64,000 bases of DNA, taken from the NCBI GenBank assembly GCA_024235135.1, contig JACKMZ010000011.1:1-64000 (forward strand), in the 5' to 3' direction. Below, one piece after another: positions 33,365 to 42,996 of this stretch. The notes under the pieces are model-generated. The model ran no database searches, had not been told where the DNA came from, and saw only the letters and a list, made by a program, of their open reading frames with translations. This stretch comes from Gammaproteobacteria bacterium. GTDB lineage: Bacteria; Pseudomonadota; Gammaproteobacteria; Competibacterales; Competibacteraceae. Position 1 is the first letter of the stretch. Every line of letters begins with the position of its first letter. The position numbers and the translations under genes were made by a program.

Positions 33365-34780
33365 GTGTTGATTGAATCCGCTGCGCCCCTCATCGCCACC
33401 GCTGCAACCCTCATCGGGTTGGCGGCCGCCGTACATGCTCTATTCAATAAACGCGATCCGCGCTCGGCGTTGAGTTGGTGCGCAGTCTGTTTGATGGCGC
33501 CATTCATCGGCGCGTTGCTGTATGGGTTGTTCGGTATCAACCGAGTGGTCAAACGGGTTCGCCGATTGCAGCTTGGGGAACGGCGTGCCCCCCAGCCCCA
33601 GGACGGGCTGAGTCCCACCGAACATGAACAGATCGGGCATTTGGCTGGACTGATTCAACTGTCCGCGGCGCTCCAGCAATGGCCATTGACGGAAGGCAAT
33701 CGCGTCACCCCGCTGCATAATGGCGAAGCCGCTTATCCGGACATGCTGGCGGCTATCGAACAGGCGCGAATCAGAATCAGCCTGGGCGCCTATATTTTCG
33801 ACGGTGACGGCGTCGGCCTCGAATTCATCGAGGCGCTGGTCGATGCAGCGCGGCGGGGGGTGGATGTGCGGGTACTGATCGACGGGGTCGGCGCCTGGTA
33901 TTCCTGGCCTCGCGCCACCGGACGGCTACGCCGCCGGGGCGTGCCGGTGCGCGTTTTCGCTCCGCCCAAGCTGTTGCCGCCCACGCTCCAAATCAATCTG
34001 CGCAACCATCGCAAGATTTTGGTGACCGATGGCGAAATCGGCTTCGCCGGCGGCCTCAATATCGGTGACCGCCATCGGGTCGCCACCGGCTCGGGACAGG
34101 CCGACGTGCATTTCCGTTTCGAAGGTCCCGTGGTGGGGCAGCTTGAAGAGGTTTTTTTCGAGGATTGGGAACGGGCCGGAGGCAGCCGATATTATCCTCT
34201 CGCCGTGCAGCCGGAGCCGTTACCGAATCAAGACGCTCGCTGTCGGGTGTTGACCGACAGTCCCAGCGAGGATATGGACAAGCTGACCGTGGTCATGATC
34301 GGTGCGATTGCGTTAGCCCGGCAGCGCGTATTGATCATGAATCCCTATTTCCTTCCGCCGCGCGAATTGATTGGCGCCTTGGTCTCGGCGGCGTTGCGTG
34401 GCGTGGAGGTGGCGATCATCCTGCCGGCGCGCAGCAATCTGCCCTTCGTGCATTGGGCGACCCGCAATATGCTGTGGGAAGTGTTGCGCTGGGGGGTGAA
34501 GGTTTATTACCAGCCGGAACCCTTCAACCATTCCAAGCTGTTCGTCGTCGATGAGGACTATGTGCAGGTGGGATCGGCCAATCTCGACCCCCGCAGTCTG
34601 CGTTTGAATTTCGAACTGATGGTCGAAGTCTTCGACCGCGAACTCGCCCATGGACTGGCTGCTCATTGCCTCGCGGCGCGCGGCCGTTCTCGGGAGGTTA
34701 CCTTGGATGAGGTGGATGGCCGAGCGTTTTCAGAACGCTTAAGGGATGCGATCGCCTGGCTGTTTTCACCGTATTTGTAA
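33365..34780 (+). CDS. cls: Cardiolipin synthase (phospholipase D superfamily)
   Basis: This 471-residue bacterial cardiolipin synthase joins two phosphatidylglycerols, or related lipids, at the inner membrane. Two N-terminal hydrophobic segments (about residues 3-20 and 33-52, LSWCAVCLMAPFIGALLYGLFG) are followed by two PLD domains. The HxK(x4)D motifs are RNHRKILVTDGEIGFAGG in the first and FNHSKLFVVDEDYVQVGSANLD in the second. The GTG at 33365 gives the normal N-terminus; the frame upstream has no similarity and the ribosome site is weak, so the start is less certain than the identity. Confidence 0.92.
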   Translation: MLIESAAPLIATAATLIGLAAAVHALFNKRDPRSALSWCAVCLMAPFIGALLYGLFGINRVVKRVRRLQLGERRAPQPQDGLSPTEHEQIGHLAGLIQLSAALQQWPLTEGNRVTPLHNGEAAYPDMLAAIEQARIRISLGAYIFDGDGVGLEFIEALVDAARRGVDVRVLIDGVGAWYSWPRATGRLRRRGVPVRVFAPPKLLPPTLQINLRNHRKILVTDGEIGFAGGLNIGDRHRVATGSGQADVHFRFEGPVVGQLEEVFFEDWERAGGSRYYPLAVQPEPLPNQDARCRVLTDSPSEDMDKLTVVMIGAIALARQRVLIMNPYFLPPRELIGALVSAALRGVEVAIILPARSNLPFVHWATRNMLWEVLRWGVKVYYQPEPFNHSKLFVVDEDYVQVGSANLDPRSLRLNFELMVEVFDRELAHGLAAHCLAARGRSREVTLDEVDGRAFSERLRDAIAWLFSPYL

Positions 34781-34790
34781 GCGGCCTAAC

Positions 34791-34818
34791 GAAAAGGGGC
34801 CGGTCTGTCCACCGGCCC
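34791..34818 (-). terminator. Intrinsic terminator of the dienelactone hydrolase gene
   Basis: An eight-base stem GGGCCGGT/ACCGGCCC (34797-34804 with 34811-34818) is followed, on the minus strand, by C then TTTTC (34796-34791). It lies about 40 bases after the minus-strand gene's stop and 17 bases after the cls stop. On the plus strand no T-run follows. Confidence 0.6.
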
Positions 34819-34858
34819 TCGGCAGGTTCGCGAATGAGGTTGTATCGATTGGATCGGT

Positions 34859-35599
34859 TTATTTCAACGTTTCTTCGAGAAACTCGGTGAACAATCGCCA
34901 GGACCGTTTGTCCGCATCCTCGCGATAGCGGTCAGTGCCGAACGCCGTGAACGCATGGGGCGCGCCGCTGTAGGTGATCATTTCATGCTTGACTCCGGCG
35001 GCTTCCAATTGCTTGGCCAACGCCACGAAGTCGTCCAAGGTGACGGATTCGTCCGCCGAGCCATGCATGACCAGAATCTGGCCTTGGGTCTTGGAATAAT
35101 CCTCACCTTCCGGTGTGCTCAGTCCACCGTGAAAAGTCGCGAAACCCTTGAAGTCCGCGCCTGACCGCGCCAGTTCCAGCACGGTGGCGCCACCGAAGCA
35201 ATAGCCCATGATCACGGCGTTTTCCACATGGCCGCCCTTGGCCTTGGCGGCGTCGATCGCACCCAACATCAAGGCGCGCATCTTGGCCCGGTCTTTGTAC
35301 AGCTCGCCCGTCAGTTGGCGTTTGTCCTCGATTTCGGTGGGCCGCACGCCCGCTCCGAACAAATCGGCCGCGAAAACGGCGTAGCCCAAATCCGCCAGCA
35401 TGTTGGCGCGTTTGACTTCGTAGTCCGTGAGGCCATCCCAATCGTGCATGATGACGACGAGCGGGGCATCGGCGCTGGGACTGATGTAGTAACCCTCGTA
35501 GGGCTTGCCGTTGACTTCGTAGGTGACGGTTTCGCCCGTGGCTCCCAGGCTGGCGAGGGGAGCCATCGCGAAGAGTGTCGCGGCTAGAAGGTGACGCAT
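34859..35599 (-). CDS. Exported dienelactone hydrolase family protein
   Basis: This 246-residue alpha/beta hydrolase has a signal peptide MRHLLAATLFAMAPLASLGA. The nucleophile elbow is MGYCFGGATVLE (Cys, as in dienelactone hydrolases), with Asp in HGSADESVTLDD and His in GAPHAFTAFG. VVIMHDWDGLTDYEVKRANMLADLGYAVFAADLFG is the family N-terminal core. The periplasmic location distinguishes it from catabolic ClcD, so the substrate is unlikely to be chlorocatechol-derived; an ester or lactone is all that can be said. GGAGGA lies about eight bases before the ATG. Confidence 0.88.
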   Translation of the reverse strand: MRHLLAATLFAMAPLASLGATGETVTYEVNGKPYEGYYISPSADAPLVVIMHDWDGLTDYEVKRANMLADLGYAVFAADLFGAGVRPTEIEDKRQLTGELYKDRAKMRALMLGAIDAAKAKGGHVENAVIMGYCFGGATVLELARSGADFKGFATFHGGLSTPEGEDYSKTQGQILVMHGSADESVTLDDFVALAKQLEAAGVKHEMITYSGAPHAFTAFGTDRYREDADKRSWRLFTEFLEETLK

Positions 35600-36052
35600 G
35601 AGTGATGTCCTCCGGCTTGGCGGGTACAGGGTTGGGTTTACCTATCGTATCGTTATTCGGCCCCACGGTCTGAACCGACTGCTGGATTTCTTCCACGGAA
35701 AGCAGCGGTTCGACCTCGGTGACTTCCGAAACCCGGCCGCGGTCCATTCCGAAGTCGGCGGGCTTCGGCGTGGTGGTTCCGGCAAATAGACCATGCCAGG
35801 CTGGGCGAGTTCAGAACGAGCGGATGGCAACGCCAAGATGCCGAAGGTTTCGATCGCGCAGGGGGGCGGCGCGTCCATCGATAAGGTGGTTATTCGCATT
35901 ATTTTCAATCTGCGCATGAGAAACTTGCTCGGGCGGGTAATCAAACAAGGAGCAGGCGGGCATCGTTACTTAACGATGCCATCGGCCAGGTAAGCGGCCT
36001 TTGTTGTCGTATCGTTCCCGTGTTGTGACACGTCCCGGCGGAGAGTTGACTC
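35600..36052. other. Intergenic region
   Basis: This 453-bp gap lies between divergent genes. A minus-strand frame upstream of the hydrolase start (MDRGRVSEVTEVEPLLSVEE onward) reads protein-like for about 50 residues but then continues as a wrong-frame shadow of the hydrolase, so it is not called. No repeat or RNA gene seen. Confidence 0.35.
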
Positions 36053-36937
36053 ATGGCCAGAACCGTATCGCTGGTCCTCGGCAGTGGCGGCGCGCGTGGC
36101 TACGCGCATATCGGCGTCATCGAGGCGTTGGAAGAAACCGGTTATGAGATTCGCGCCATTTCGGGATCATCCATGGGCGCGTTGATCGGTGGGCTGTACG
36201 CTAATGGCGCCTTGGCTCAATACAGGGAATGGGTTTTGTCCCTGGATTTTCTGGGTGTCATGCGCCTGGTGGATTTCACGCTCAGCGAAGCGGGTATCAT
36301 CAAGGGCGATCGCGTGTTCGAACACTTGGCGTATCTTCTGGGCGATACGGTGATCGAGGAATTGCCGATCGCCTATACCGCCATCGCCACGGACTTGACC
36401 GCCGGCCGGGAAGTCTGGTTTCGCCGGGGCAGTCTGAAACAGGCGATTCGGGCTTCCATCGCGATTCCCATGGTGTTCACCCCGGTCATTCAGGATGGCC
36501 GCATTCTGGTCGATGGCGGGGTGCTCAATCCGTTGCCGGTGGCTCCGGCCGTGCTGCAAAGCGCCGATCTGGTGGTGGCCGTTAACGTCAACGCGACGCA
36601 GGGGCAGGGTTATCTCATTTCTTCGGCCCCGGATGAGAGCGATGCGCCCAACGAAGTCCGCACCGGAATCGCACGTGTCCTGGCTAGCATGGGTTGGACG
36701 CCTCACCGTAGGACAGGCGTCCCGGATATGGGCATATTCGAGCTGATGAACCGGTCTTTCGAGACCATGCAAAGAGCTCTGTCGAACTACAAGATGGCCG
36801 GCAATCCTCCCGATCTGATGATTGAAATTCCCGTCGAAGCCTGCAAGTTCTACGATTTCCACAAGGCCGGTGAGATGATAGAACGCGGGCATGCGGCGAC
36901 CATCCGGGCTTTGGAGAATCTGGAAAAACAGAGATGA
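36053..36937 (+). CDS. Patatin-like phospholipase (RssA-type)
   Basis: This 294-residue patatin-fold lipase has an oxyanion motif LGSGGARGYAHIGVIEALEE, nucleophile Ser in SGSSMGALIGG and catalytic Asp in LVDGGVLNPLPV. The AIRASIAIPMVFTPV stretch is typical of RssA/NTE-type bacterial members. It has no signal peptide and is expected to be cytosolic or membrane-associated, hydrolysing acyl esters. A GGAGAG ribosome site precedes the ATG. It stands alone before the glucanotransferase gene. Confidence 0.9.
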   Translation: MARTVSLVLGSGGARGYAHIGVIEALEETGYEIRAISGSSMGALIGGLYANGALAQYREWVLSLDFLGVMRLVDFTLSEAGIIKGDRVFEHLAYLLGDTVIEELPIAYTAIATDLTAGREVWFRRGSLKQAIRASIAIPMVFTPVIQDGRILVDGGVLNPLPVAPAVLQSADLVVAVNVNATQGQGYLISSAPDESDAPNEVRTGIARVLASMGWTPHRRTGVPDMGIFELMNRSFETMQRALSNYKMAGNPPDLMIEIPVEACKFYDFHKAGEMIERGHAATIRALENLEKQR

Positions 36938-37157
36938 GTCGGCTGCCCAGGCGGTGGCTTTGCTGAGGTGTTGGAGAACTGGGGTGGGTTATTTGGGGCT
37001 TGTGATCGGGTTTGGGTGTTTTCTGGGGGGTGTGGAAGTGAATAATGATGATGGTATAACATATCGAACTGAGAGATCCGAACTCACATCGTCTTGAACG
37101 ACCTATTCGCCGCCTGCATACTGAAGCCAACTTCCAGTCACAGAGCCGAGAAATACC

Positions 37158-39092
37158 GTGGAAAGCCACTTCGAACCCGCTGTTTACCGGCAATGTATCA
37201 ATGAAGGCTTGCGGCGGTTGGGTGTCGATAATCTTTTCCTGCAAATTCACGACCCCAGCTTTCCGTGCCATGACGATGAGGACATCGGTCGGGGTTCGCC
37301 TTATACGCGCGGGGCCTCGCGCTTTCTGGAAGATGCCCGTAATCTGGGATTCAACGGTTTGCAACTGGGGCCGCAAGGCGCAACCTCCGCCACCAACCCA
37401 TCGCCCTATGACGGCACCTTGTTCAGTCGTAATCCCTTGTCGATCTCCCTGTCCGCCCTTTGCGATCAGGGTGTTTTGAAGCCGGAAGAACTGCACGAGT
37501 TACTGACCGCGCGCCCTAAGGGACGCAATCGGGTACACCATCGCTTCGCCTTCGATACGGCGACTCAGGCCCTGGATTTCGCCTACGACCGGTTCTGCCG
37601 GTTGCGGGATCGGGGTCGAGCGACGGGCGTGAATATCCAATGGCGGCTGCTGGACTTCTGGAAGGCCAACCGGGATTGGCTGGAAAGAGATGCCTTATAC
37701 GGGGCTCTTTGCCGATTGCATGGCGTCCCGAACTGGCAGGAGTGGCAGGACGAATCGGGCGGTCCGCACCCGGATCAGCGACTGTGGAATCCCGCGCCCG
37801 GCGAAGAACTGCCGATGCACGCCCGCCTCGTAGCCCTTATCAAACTGGATGGCGAAGGACTGGAGCGTTTTGTTTTCATCCAGCTCATGGCCCATGAGCA
37901 GCACTATCGTCTACGGGAACTGTGCGGCCGGTTGGGACTGCAACTGTTCGCCGATTTGCAGGTGGGCATGTCGCATCAAGACGCCTGGAGCTACGGCGGA
38001 CTGTGTTTACAGAGTTACCGCATGGGCGCTCCCCCCAGCCGCACCAATCCCGAAGGCCAGCCCTGGGGTTTCATGATGTTGGACCCCGGCCAATATTTCA
38101 CTGGCGAGGGCCAACCCGGTCCGGTGCTGCGCTTCGTGCAGGCCCGTTTGCGCAAGATGCACGCCGAATATGATGGCCTACGCATAGATCATCCCCAGGG
38201 TTGGGTGTGCCCGTGGGTGTATCGAACCGATATCGTCAATCCTTTTCAGGCGGTGCAGAACGGGGGGCGTTTGTTTTCATCGCCCGATCTGAGCGACCAT
38301 CCACTATTGGAGCCGTTTTCTCTGGTGGCGCCCGATCAGCTCAATCGCAAACTGCCACGGCACGCCGATCATTGGGTGCAACATCTGACGGATGAACAAG
38401 TAGGTCGCTACGCCACCCTATTCGAGCAATTGAGTGGCGGCGAGGGCGGGCAGCGCGTGATGTGCGAGGTCTTGAGCACCATGCCTTATCCCTTGCGGCG
38501 CGTGATGGAGCGATACGGCTTGGGACGATTCCGGGTTCTGCAGAACGCCAATCCCAACGATCCCCTGGATGTTTATCGCAGCGACAACGCACGGCCGGCC
38601 GACTGGATCATGCTCGGCAATCACGATACGCGGCCCATCTGGAATCTGGCGCAGCACTGGTGCACCAGCGGCCAGTCCTACGATCGCGCGGCCGATCTGA
38701 GTCGCCGCCTGGTGCCCGACGAATCCCGGCGCGCGGACTGGATCGAACAGGCCGCCAACCGGCCGGGCCTGCTGGTGCACGCGCTGTTCGCCGACATGTT
38801 GCTCAGTCAGGCGCGCAATGTCATGGTGTTCGTGTCCGACATGCTGGGCATCAAGGAACGGTACAACTCGCCCGGCACGATCAGCGACGATAACTGGTCG
38901 TTGCGCGTACAACCGAATTTCGAACGTTCCTATCTCGCCCGTGTCGCCCGAGACGAGGCGCTCAGTCTGCCTTACGCGATGCTGCTGGCGTTCCAGGCCC
39001 AGCCGGGCCAAGTCGACGAAAACCTGGTGCGCGCCATGGAAACCGAAGTGGAACGCCTGCGCGCCATCGGGCGCGCTATCCCCGATAACTGA
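37158..39092 (+). CDS. malQ: GH77 4-alpha-glucanotransferase-like protein
   Basis: This 644-residue protein follows the GH77 (amylomaltase) plan. An N-terminal barrel start reads DARNLGFNGLQLGPQGATSATNPSPYDGTLFSRNPL. The catalytic nucleophile region is EYDGLRIDHPQGW, a Glu follows in VMCEVLSTMP where GH77 has the acid/base Glu, and the third carboxylate is in MLGNHDTRPIW. The start is GTG at 37158. GH77 enzymes transfer glucan segments in maltodextrin or glycogen metabolism. Divergence from standard MalQ around the acid/base means the donor may differ. No glycogen genes are adjacent. Confidence 0.8.
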   Translation: MESHFEPAVYRQCINEGLRRLGVDNLFLQIHDPSFPCHDDEDIGRGSPYTRGASRFLEDARNLGFNGLQLGPQGATSATNPSPYDGTLFSRNPLSISLSALCDQGVLKPEELHELLTARPKGRNRVHHRFAFDTATQALDFAYDRFCRLRDRGRATGVNIQWRLLDFWKANRDWLERDALYGALCRLHGVPNWQEWQDESGGPHPDQRLWNPAPGEELPMHARLVALIKLDGEGLERFVFIQLMAHEQHYRLRELCGRLGLQLFADLQVGMSHQDAWSYGGLCLQSYRMGAPPSRTNPEGQPWGFMMLDPGQYFTGEGQPGPVLRFVQARLRKMHAEYDGLRIDHPQGWVCPWVYRTDIVNPFQAVQNGGRLFSSPDLSDHPLLEPFSLVAPDQLNRKLPRHADHWVQHLTDEQVGRYATLFEQLSGGEGGQRVMCEVLSTMPYPLRRVMERYGLGRFRVLQNANPNDPLDVYRSDNARPADWIMLGNHDTRPIWNLAQHWCTSGQSYDRAADLSRRLVPDESRRADWIEQAANRPGLLVHALFADMLLSQARNVMVFVSDMLGIKERYNSPGTISDDNWSLRVQPNFERSYLARVARDEALSLPYAMLLAFQAQPGQVDENLVRAMETEVERLRAIGRAIPDN

Positions 39093-39112
39093 GCGGCGGC
39101 CGTTTCAGCCGA

Positions 39113-42100
39113 TCAACCGATACAGAACGGCGCTTGCACCGGACTGCTGAAATCGCCGCAACCGGTGGATTCGTTACAGGCGCGGACACGATACCAACGG
39201 GTCGGCTGGGCATCGACGCTGGTGACCGCAGGCCCCGTCGTTCCCCACTGTGAGCCGATGCTGCTTGAGGAAGTGGAATCATACAACTCGTAATAGGTGA
39301 CGGCCCCTGGAACGGCATTCCAACTGAATACCGGTACGCCGTCCGGCCCAGGCGTTGAAAAATTACAGGACGTCGAGGCATTGGCGGGCGTCGCCAGTCG
39401 CGCATAACCGGTATCCGATTGGCTTTCCTGGCCACAACCGGCGCTGAAGCAGGCTGCCACCGTGTAATTGTGCTTTTGTCCTGGGGTCATTTTGGTATCG
39501 AAGGCGAATGTCCCCGCAGTCTGCGCCACTTGATTTCCATCCCGGAAAACCCGATACCCTGTCGCGGAAGTCGCTGCCGACCACAATATCTCGACCTGAT
39601 CGGTAAAGGTTCCATCGCTGGCTACAACGCTGCTCGGACCACTCCCCACGATCACCGAAAAGCTGGCATTGACGGTACAGGCGGCGGTGATCGGTCCGGT
39701 TGTGTAGGTGGCGCCGCTGAGTGTTCCGCCGCAACCACTGACGACATCGATCTGATAGCCGGAATCGGGGGTGACGAGGAAGGTGGCCATCGCGCCATGA
39801 TCCACAGTCTGCGACGGCGGTGTGATGCTGCCGCCCGTGCTGGCCTCGCCGGTCACCGTATAACTTTTCAAGGTAAACGTCGCGGTACAGGTCAAATTCT
39901 GCGCCGGCATGGGGAAGGTCGGCGCACAGGGGGCGGGGGTCCAGCCGTCGAAAGTGCTGGAAGAATTCTGATCCACCAACAACGTCACGGTTTCCCCTTC
40001 CGCATAATTACCTTCGCCGGAGACAACCCCCACGCCGGTTCCCGCGGTATTCAAGGTCAACGAGTACTGGGTCGGGGTGCCGGGGTCCTGAAGGGTGAAG
40101 ATTGCGGTACACGTCAGATCCTGATCCGGCATTTCGAAAGTGTCCGAACAAGGGCTGGGACTCCAACCTTCGAACGTACTGCCCTCGCTCGGCGTGGCGG
40201 TCAAACTGATCACGGCGCCTGCCGGTACGTCGAGTGTCGCGGTGGCCGGCTGCGCGAACGCCCCCGTCCCGCCGGCCTGGGCACTGACCGTGCCTCCACC
40301 CGTCCCGGCTATCTGCAACGTCAATTGACGCAATATCACCTCAACCGGCGCAAAGTTGGCGTTCACGGTGCAATTAGCGTTGATCGCGCCCGTCTGGTAC
40401 GTGGCGCCATTCAGCGTCCCGCCACAACCGGTGACCGACAAAATAAAGTAACCGCTGTCGGCAACAACGTTGAGGCTGGCGGTTTGGCCGGCGTTGACCG
40501 TTTGCGACGGTGGCTCGACGCGACCTCCCGCGCTGGCGACGGCGGTCACCGTGAACTGCTGCGCCTCCTGTTGCTGCGCATAACCGGTATCCGCCACGCT
40601 GAGATCGCTACAACCGTCGGCGTTACAAGCCTTGATCCGGTACTCGTATTGAATGCCGGGGGTGACGTTGAAATCATCGAAAGACGGCGATTCAGGCTGA
40701 CCGATCAACGAGCCGTCGCGATACACCTCGTAGTACGACGCATCGGCCACGGTATTCCAAACGATACTGACCTTGTCCCCATAAAGGCCGTCACTGGCTT
40801 GTACACCGTTGGGGACGGCGGGCGGCGTGGAAGTCGTACCGCCTTCCTCGGGCTCGATCTGGCGCAGAGCGGCCGCGGCCTCTTCCAGACATCCCGTGAT
40901 GTCGGCGGCGGCATCGCAAGGCGCGTTGGTGATGACCGCCCGGCTGAACTTGAAAGCCTGCTGCACGCGAGAATCCAGCGCGCCGCCCGGCGCATCGGCC
41001 AATGCGGAAAACCCATTCACTACGGGAGCCGCGCATCCGGACAAGGCCACCACATCGGAGACCCCAACGCCGGCCACCCCGCAGAGCATTTCATTCAGCG
41101 CGACGCCACCCGCCCAAACTGTCTCGACAGTTAAGGCATTCAACGTGGCCGCCGCCACGTTGACGACGCTGTCGGCGCGCAAACTGAGTGTTTTGGCGGC
41201 GCTGAATTGCGCGCTGCCGAGACTGGTGGCGAGCGCCTGCAAAGGGGCCAAACGCGCAAAATCGATATTCATGACGAACGGACCGGCGATCACCGAGCCG
41301 CCATCGTCCACGAAGCTGACGTCCACGCTGCTGGCGGTGAAATTGGAGAATCGGGCCGTGATGCCATTGGAATCCTGATATTGTTCGGGCAACCCGTCGG
41401 AAGCCAGGACCAGTTCGGACCACAGGCCGGAATCCAGATCGGCCCATTCCAGGGAGTTCAAACTGACGACCTGACCATTGCCGGCGCGGCCGACCGTTAC
41501 GCCGAACAGGCTCGCGAAATTGGCCGGATCGGCGGCAATCGATCCCAGGGGATTGAGCACATCCTGCAGGGCCGAGATCAGCGCGACTTTATCGCCGGTC
41601 GCGGTGCTGGTGGAGATGATGAAATTCTGGTGCGGTTCGGACCAGCGCAACGTGGTGCGTTGTCCTGCCGCCGGAAAGTCGGACAGCGGATAATCGCCCC
41701 GCAGGCCGGTCAGGAAATCCCCGCCCAGCGTAGTGACGGCAAAATTGATGTTGGCGAACTCCACGCCGTCGGCCTGCGCGCTGAGATTGTGCACGCCGTC
41801 GCCGATATTGTTCCAGTTGATGGTGACGCCGAACCCGTTGTCACTGTCTCCGCAGACGCCTTCGGTATCCTGCCGGCGGGTGGGATAGGCCGTCGCCAGT
41901 CGTTTTTCAGTGGGGGTGCCCGCATCGATCACGACTTCGACCGCATTGGCCTCGCAGACCCAACCGCGAATCAAGCCGACGCCGCTCTCGAACGAGCCTT
42001 GAGTGGGCGATTCCAGGAAGGTGCGCGGCACGGACGGAGGATTCGGGTTGGCCGGCACGTTGAGATTGCTGGTAATGACGAAATTCTGATGCGGTTCGGA

Positions 42101-42583
42101 CCAGCGTACGGTGGTGGAATTACCGACGTTGGGAAAATCCGGCAAAGAGAATTGCCCATTCAGGCCGGTGCGAAAATCGCCGTTCAAGGTGGTGACGACG
42201 AAATCGACATTGGCGAATTCGACGTTATCGGCCAGGGCGCGCAAGTTATGCACGCCATCGCCGAGATTGTTCCAGTTGATGGTGACGCCGAATCCGTTGT
42301 CGCTGTCTCCGCAGACGCCTTCGGTATCCTGCCGGCGGGTGGGATAGGCCGTCGCCAGACGCCTTTCCTGGTCCGTGCCCTGGTCGATGACCACCTCGAC
42401 GGAGTTGGCTTCGCACACCCAGCCACGGATCAGGCTCACACCGCTTTCGAAGGAGCCCGGAGTCGGGGATTCCAAAAATGTTTGCGCATAGCTCAGGGGG
42501 GCCATCGCCATCAGGATTAACCCTAAGAAAATGGCGGCCCATCCCGGATATCGGTTGCAACGCGATTGTTTCAACATGAACAT
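39113..42583 (-). CDS. Large secreted multidomain protein with two FLESP/RGWVC modules
   Basis: This 1156-residue exported protein has a signal peptide at about residues 12-34 (FLGLILMAMAPLSYAQ). Two copies of a module of about 135-150 residues follow (starting TFLESPTPGSFESG and TFLESPTQGSFESG, each with LIRGWVCEA, EGVCGDSDNGFGVTINWN and RWSEPHQNF). A 270-residue unassigned region comes next, then fibronectin-III-like domains (SIVWNTVADASYYEVYRDG, EILWSAATSATGYRVFRDG) flanking InlB/Flg_new-type repeats of the FxGWxPxPC and SGYxIxxVxGCGGTLxGATY kinds. All look like adhesion or binding modules; no catalytic site is seen. The start at 42583 has AGGAAG nearby. Related modules recur in the gene at 44870. 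Confidence 0.85.
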   Translation of the reverse strand: MFMLKQSRCNRYPGWAAIFLGLILMAMAPLSYAQTFLESPTPGSFESGVSLIRGWVCEANSVEVVIDQGTDQERRLATAYPTRRQDTEGVCGDSDNGFGVTINWNNLGDGVHNLRALADNVEFANVDFVVTTLNGDFRTGLNGQFSLPDFPNVGNSTTVRWSEPHQNFVITSNLNVPANPNPPSVPRTFLESPTQGSFESGVGLIRGWVCEANAVEVVIDAGTPTEKRLATAYPTRRQDTEGVCGDSDNGFGVTINWNNIGDGVHNLSAQADGVEFANINFAVTTLGGDFLTGLRGDYPLSDFPAAGQRTTLRWSEPHQNFIISTSTATGDKVALISALQDVLNPLGSIAADPANFASLFGVTVGRAGNGQVVSLNSLEWADLDSGLWSELVLASDGLPEQYQDSNGITARFSNFTASSVDVSFVDDGGSVIAGPFVMNIDFARLAPLQALATSLGSAQFSAAKTLSLRADSVVNVAAATLNALTVETVWAGGVALNEMLCGVAGVGVSDVVALSGCAAPVVNGFSALADAPGGALDSRVQQAFKFSRAVITNAPCDAAADITGCLEEAAAALRQIEPEEGGTTSTPPAVPNGVQASDGLYGDKVSIVWNTVADASYYEVYRDGSLIGQPESPSFDDFNVTPGIQYEYRIKACNADGCSDLSVADTGYAQQQEAQQFTVTAVASAGGRVEPPSQTVNAGQTASLNVVADSGYFILSVTGCGGTLNGATYQTGAINANCTVNANFAPVEVILRQLTLQIAGTGGGTVSAQAGGTGAFAQPATATLDVPAGAVISLTATPSEGSTFEGWSPSPCSDTFEMPDQDLTCTAIFTLQDPGTPTQYSLTLNTAGTGVGVVSGEGNYAEGETVTLLVDQNSSSTFDGWTPAPCAPTFPMPAQNLTCTATFTLKSYTVTGEASTGGSITPPSQTVDHGAMATFLVTPDSGYQIDVVSGCGGTLSGATYTTGPITAACTVNASFSVIVGSGPSSVVASDGTFTDQVEILWSAATSATGYRVFRDGNQVAQTAGTFAFDTKMTPGQKHNYTVAACFSAGCGQESQSDTGYARLATPANASTSCNFSTPGPDGVPVFSWNAVPGAVTYYELYDSTSSSSIGSQWGTTGPAVTSVDAQPTRWYRVRACNESTGCGDFSSPVQAPFCIG
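41807..42356. repeat. Direct DNA repeat inside the large secreted gene
   Basis: A stretch of about 90 bp at 41807-41897 recurs at 42266-42356 (offset 459 bases, 153 codons) with only a few mismatches. Both encode the GVCGDSDNGFGVTINWN segment of consecutive modules. Such DNA identity points to recent duplication or gene conversion. Confidence 0.85.
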
Positions 42584-42996
42584 GCCACAGCTTCCTAAAA
42601 ATCGTTTTGTTATGACAACACGACCCGCCCCCATCCCACGGCGGCGCGCGCGAAGATCGACGAGTCGATAAACCTATTGCTTGAATAGCAACGCAAAATT
42701 CCGGCCAATCCCTGGAAGTCCAAACGCTAACGGCGCCCGGTCGGCCCGGCTATAGGCGGGCTTTCGGCGAATAGCCGTTGCCCTTGTTCCGTTTACCCTA
42801 TCGACTCGCCGCTTCGGATCAGAGTGAACCGCTCAAACTGAACCGTTCGGTTCAAGCGGCCCGCCTGTGCCGGGTTCATCACTTCCCCTTTCGGCAAGGC
42901 AGGAATGAGACAGGTGAATCCTTAATAAAGTGGGACCGCTGGTTATCCGGATTTATCGACGAGATGATCGCTGCCCGATGCCACAATCACAGTTCG
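42584..42996. other. Intergenic region with a hairpin
   Basis: This 413-bp gap separates the SRPBCC gene end from the start of the large secreted gene. A hairpin at 42829-42859 pairs TGAACCG with CGGTTCA across a two-base loop, extended by CCGCT/AGCGG with a five-base bulge. It could be a terminator for the SRPBCC gene or an operator for the secreted protein. No gene is supported. Confidence 0.5.

Noticed and set aside
39419..42520. Long plus-strand frames (571 and 437 codons) opposite the large secreted gene
   Set aside because: Antisense shadows; the repeated segments in them mirror the module repeats of the real gene.
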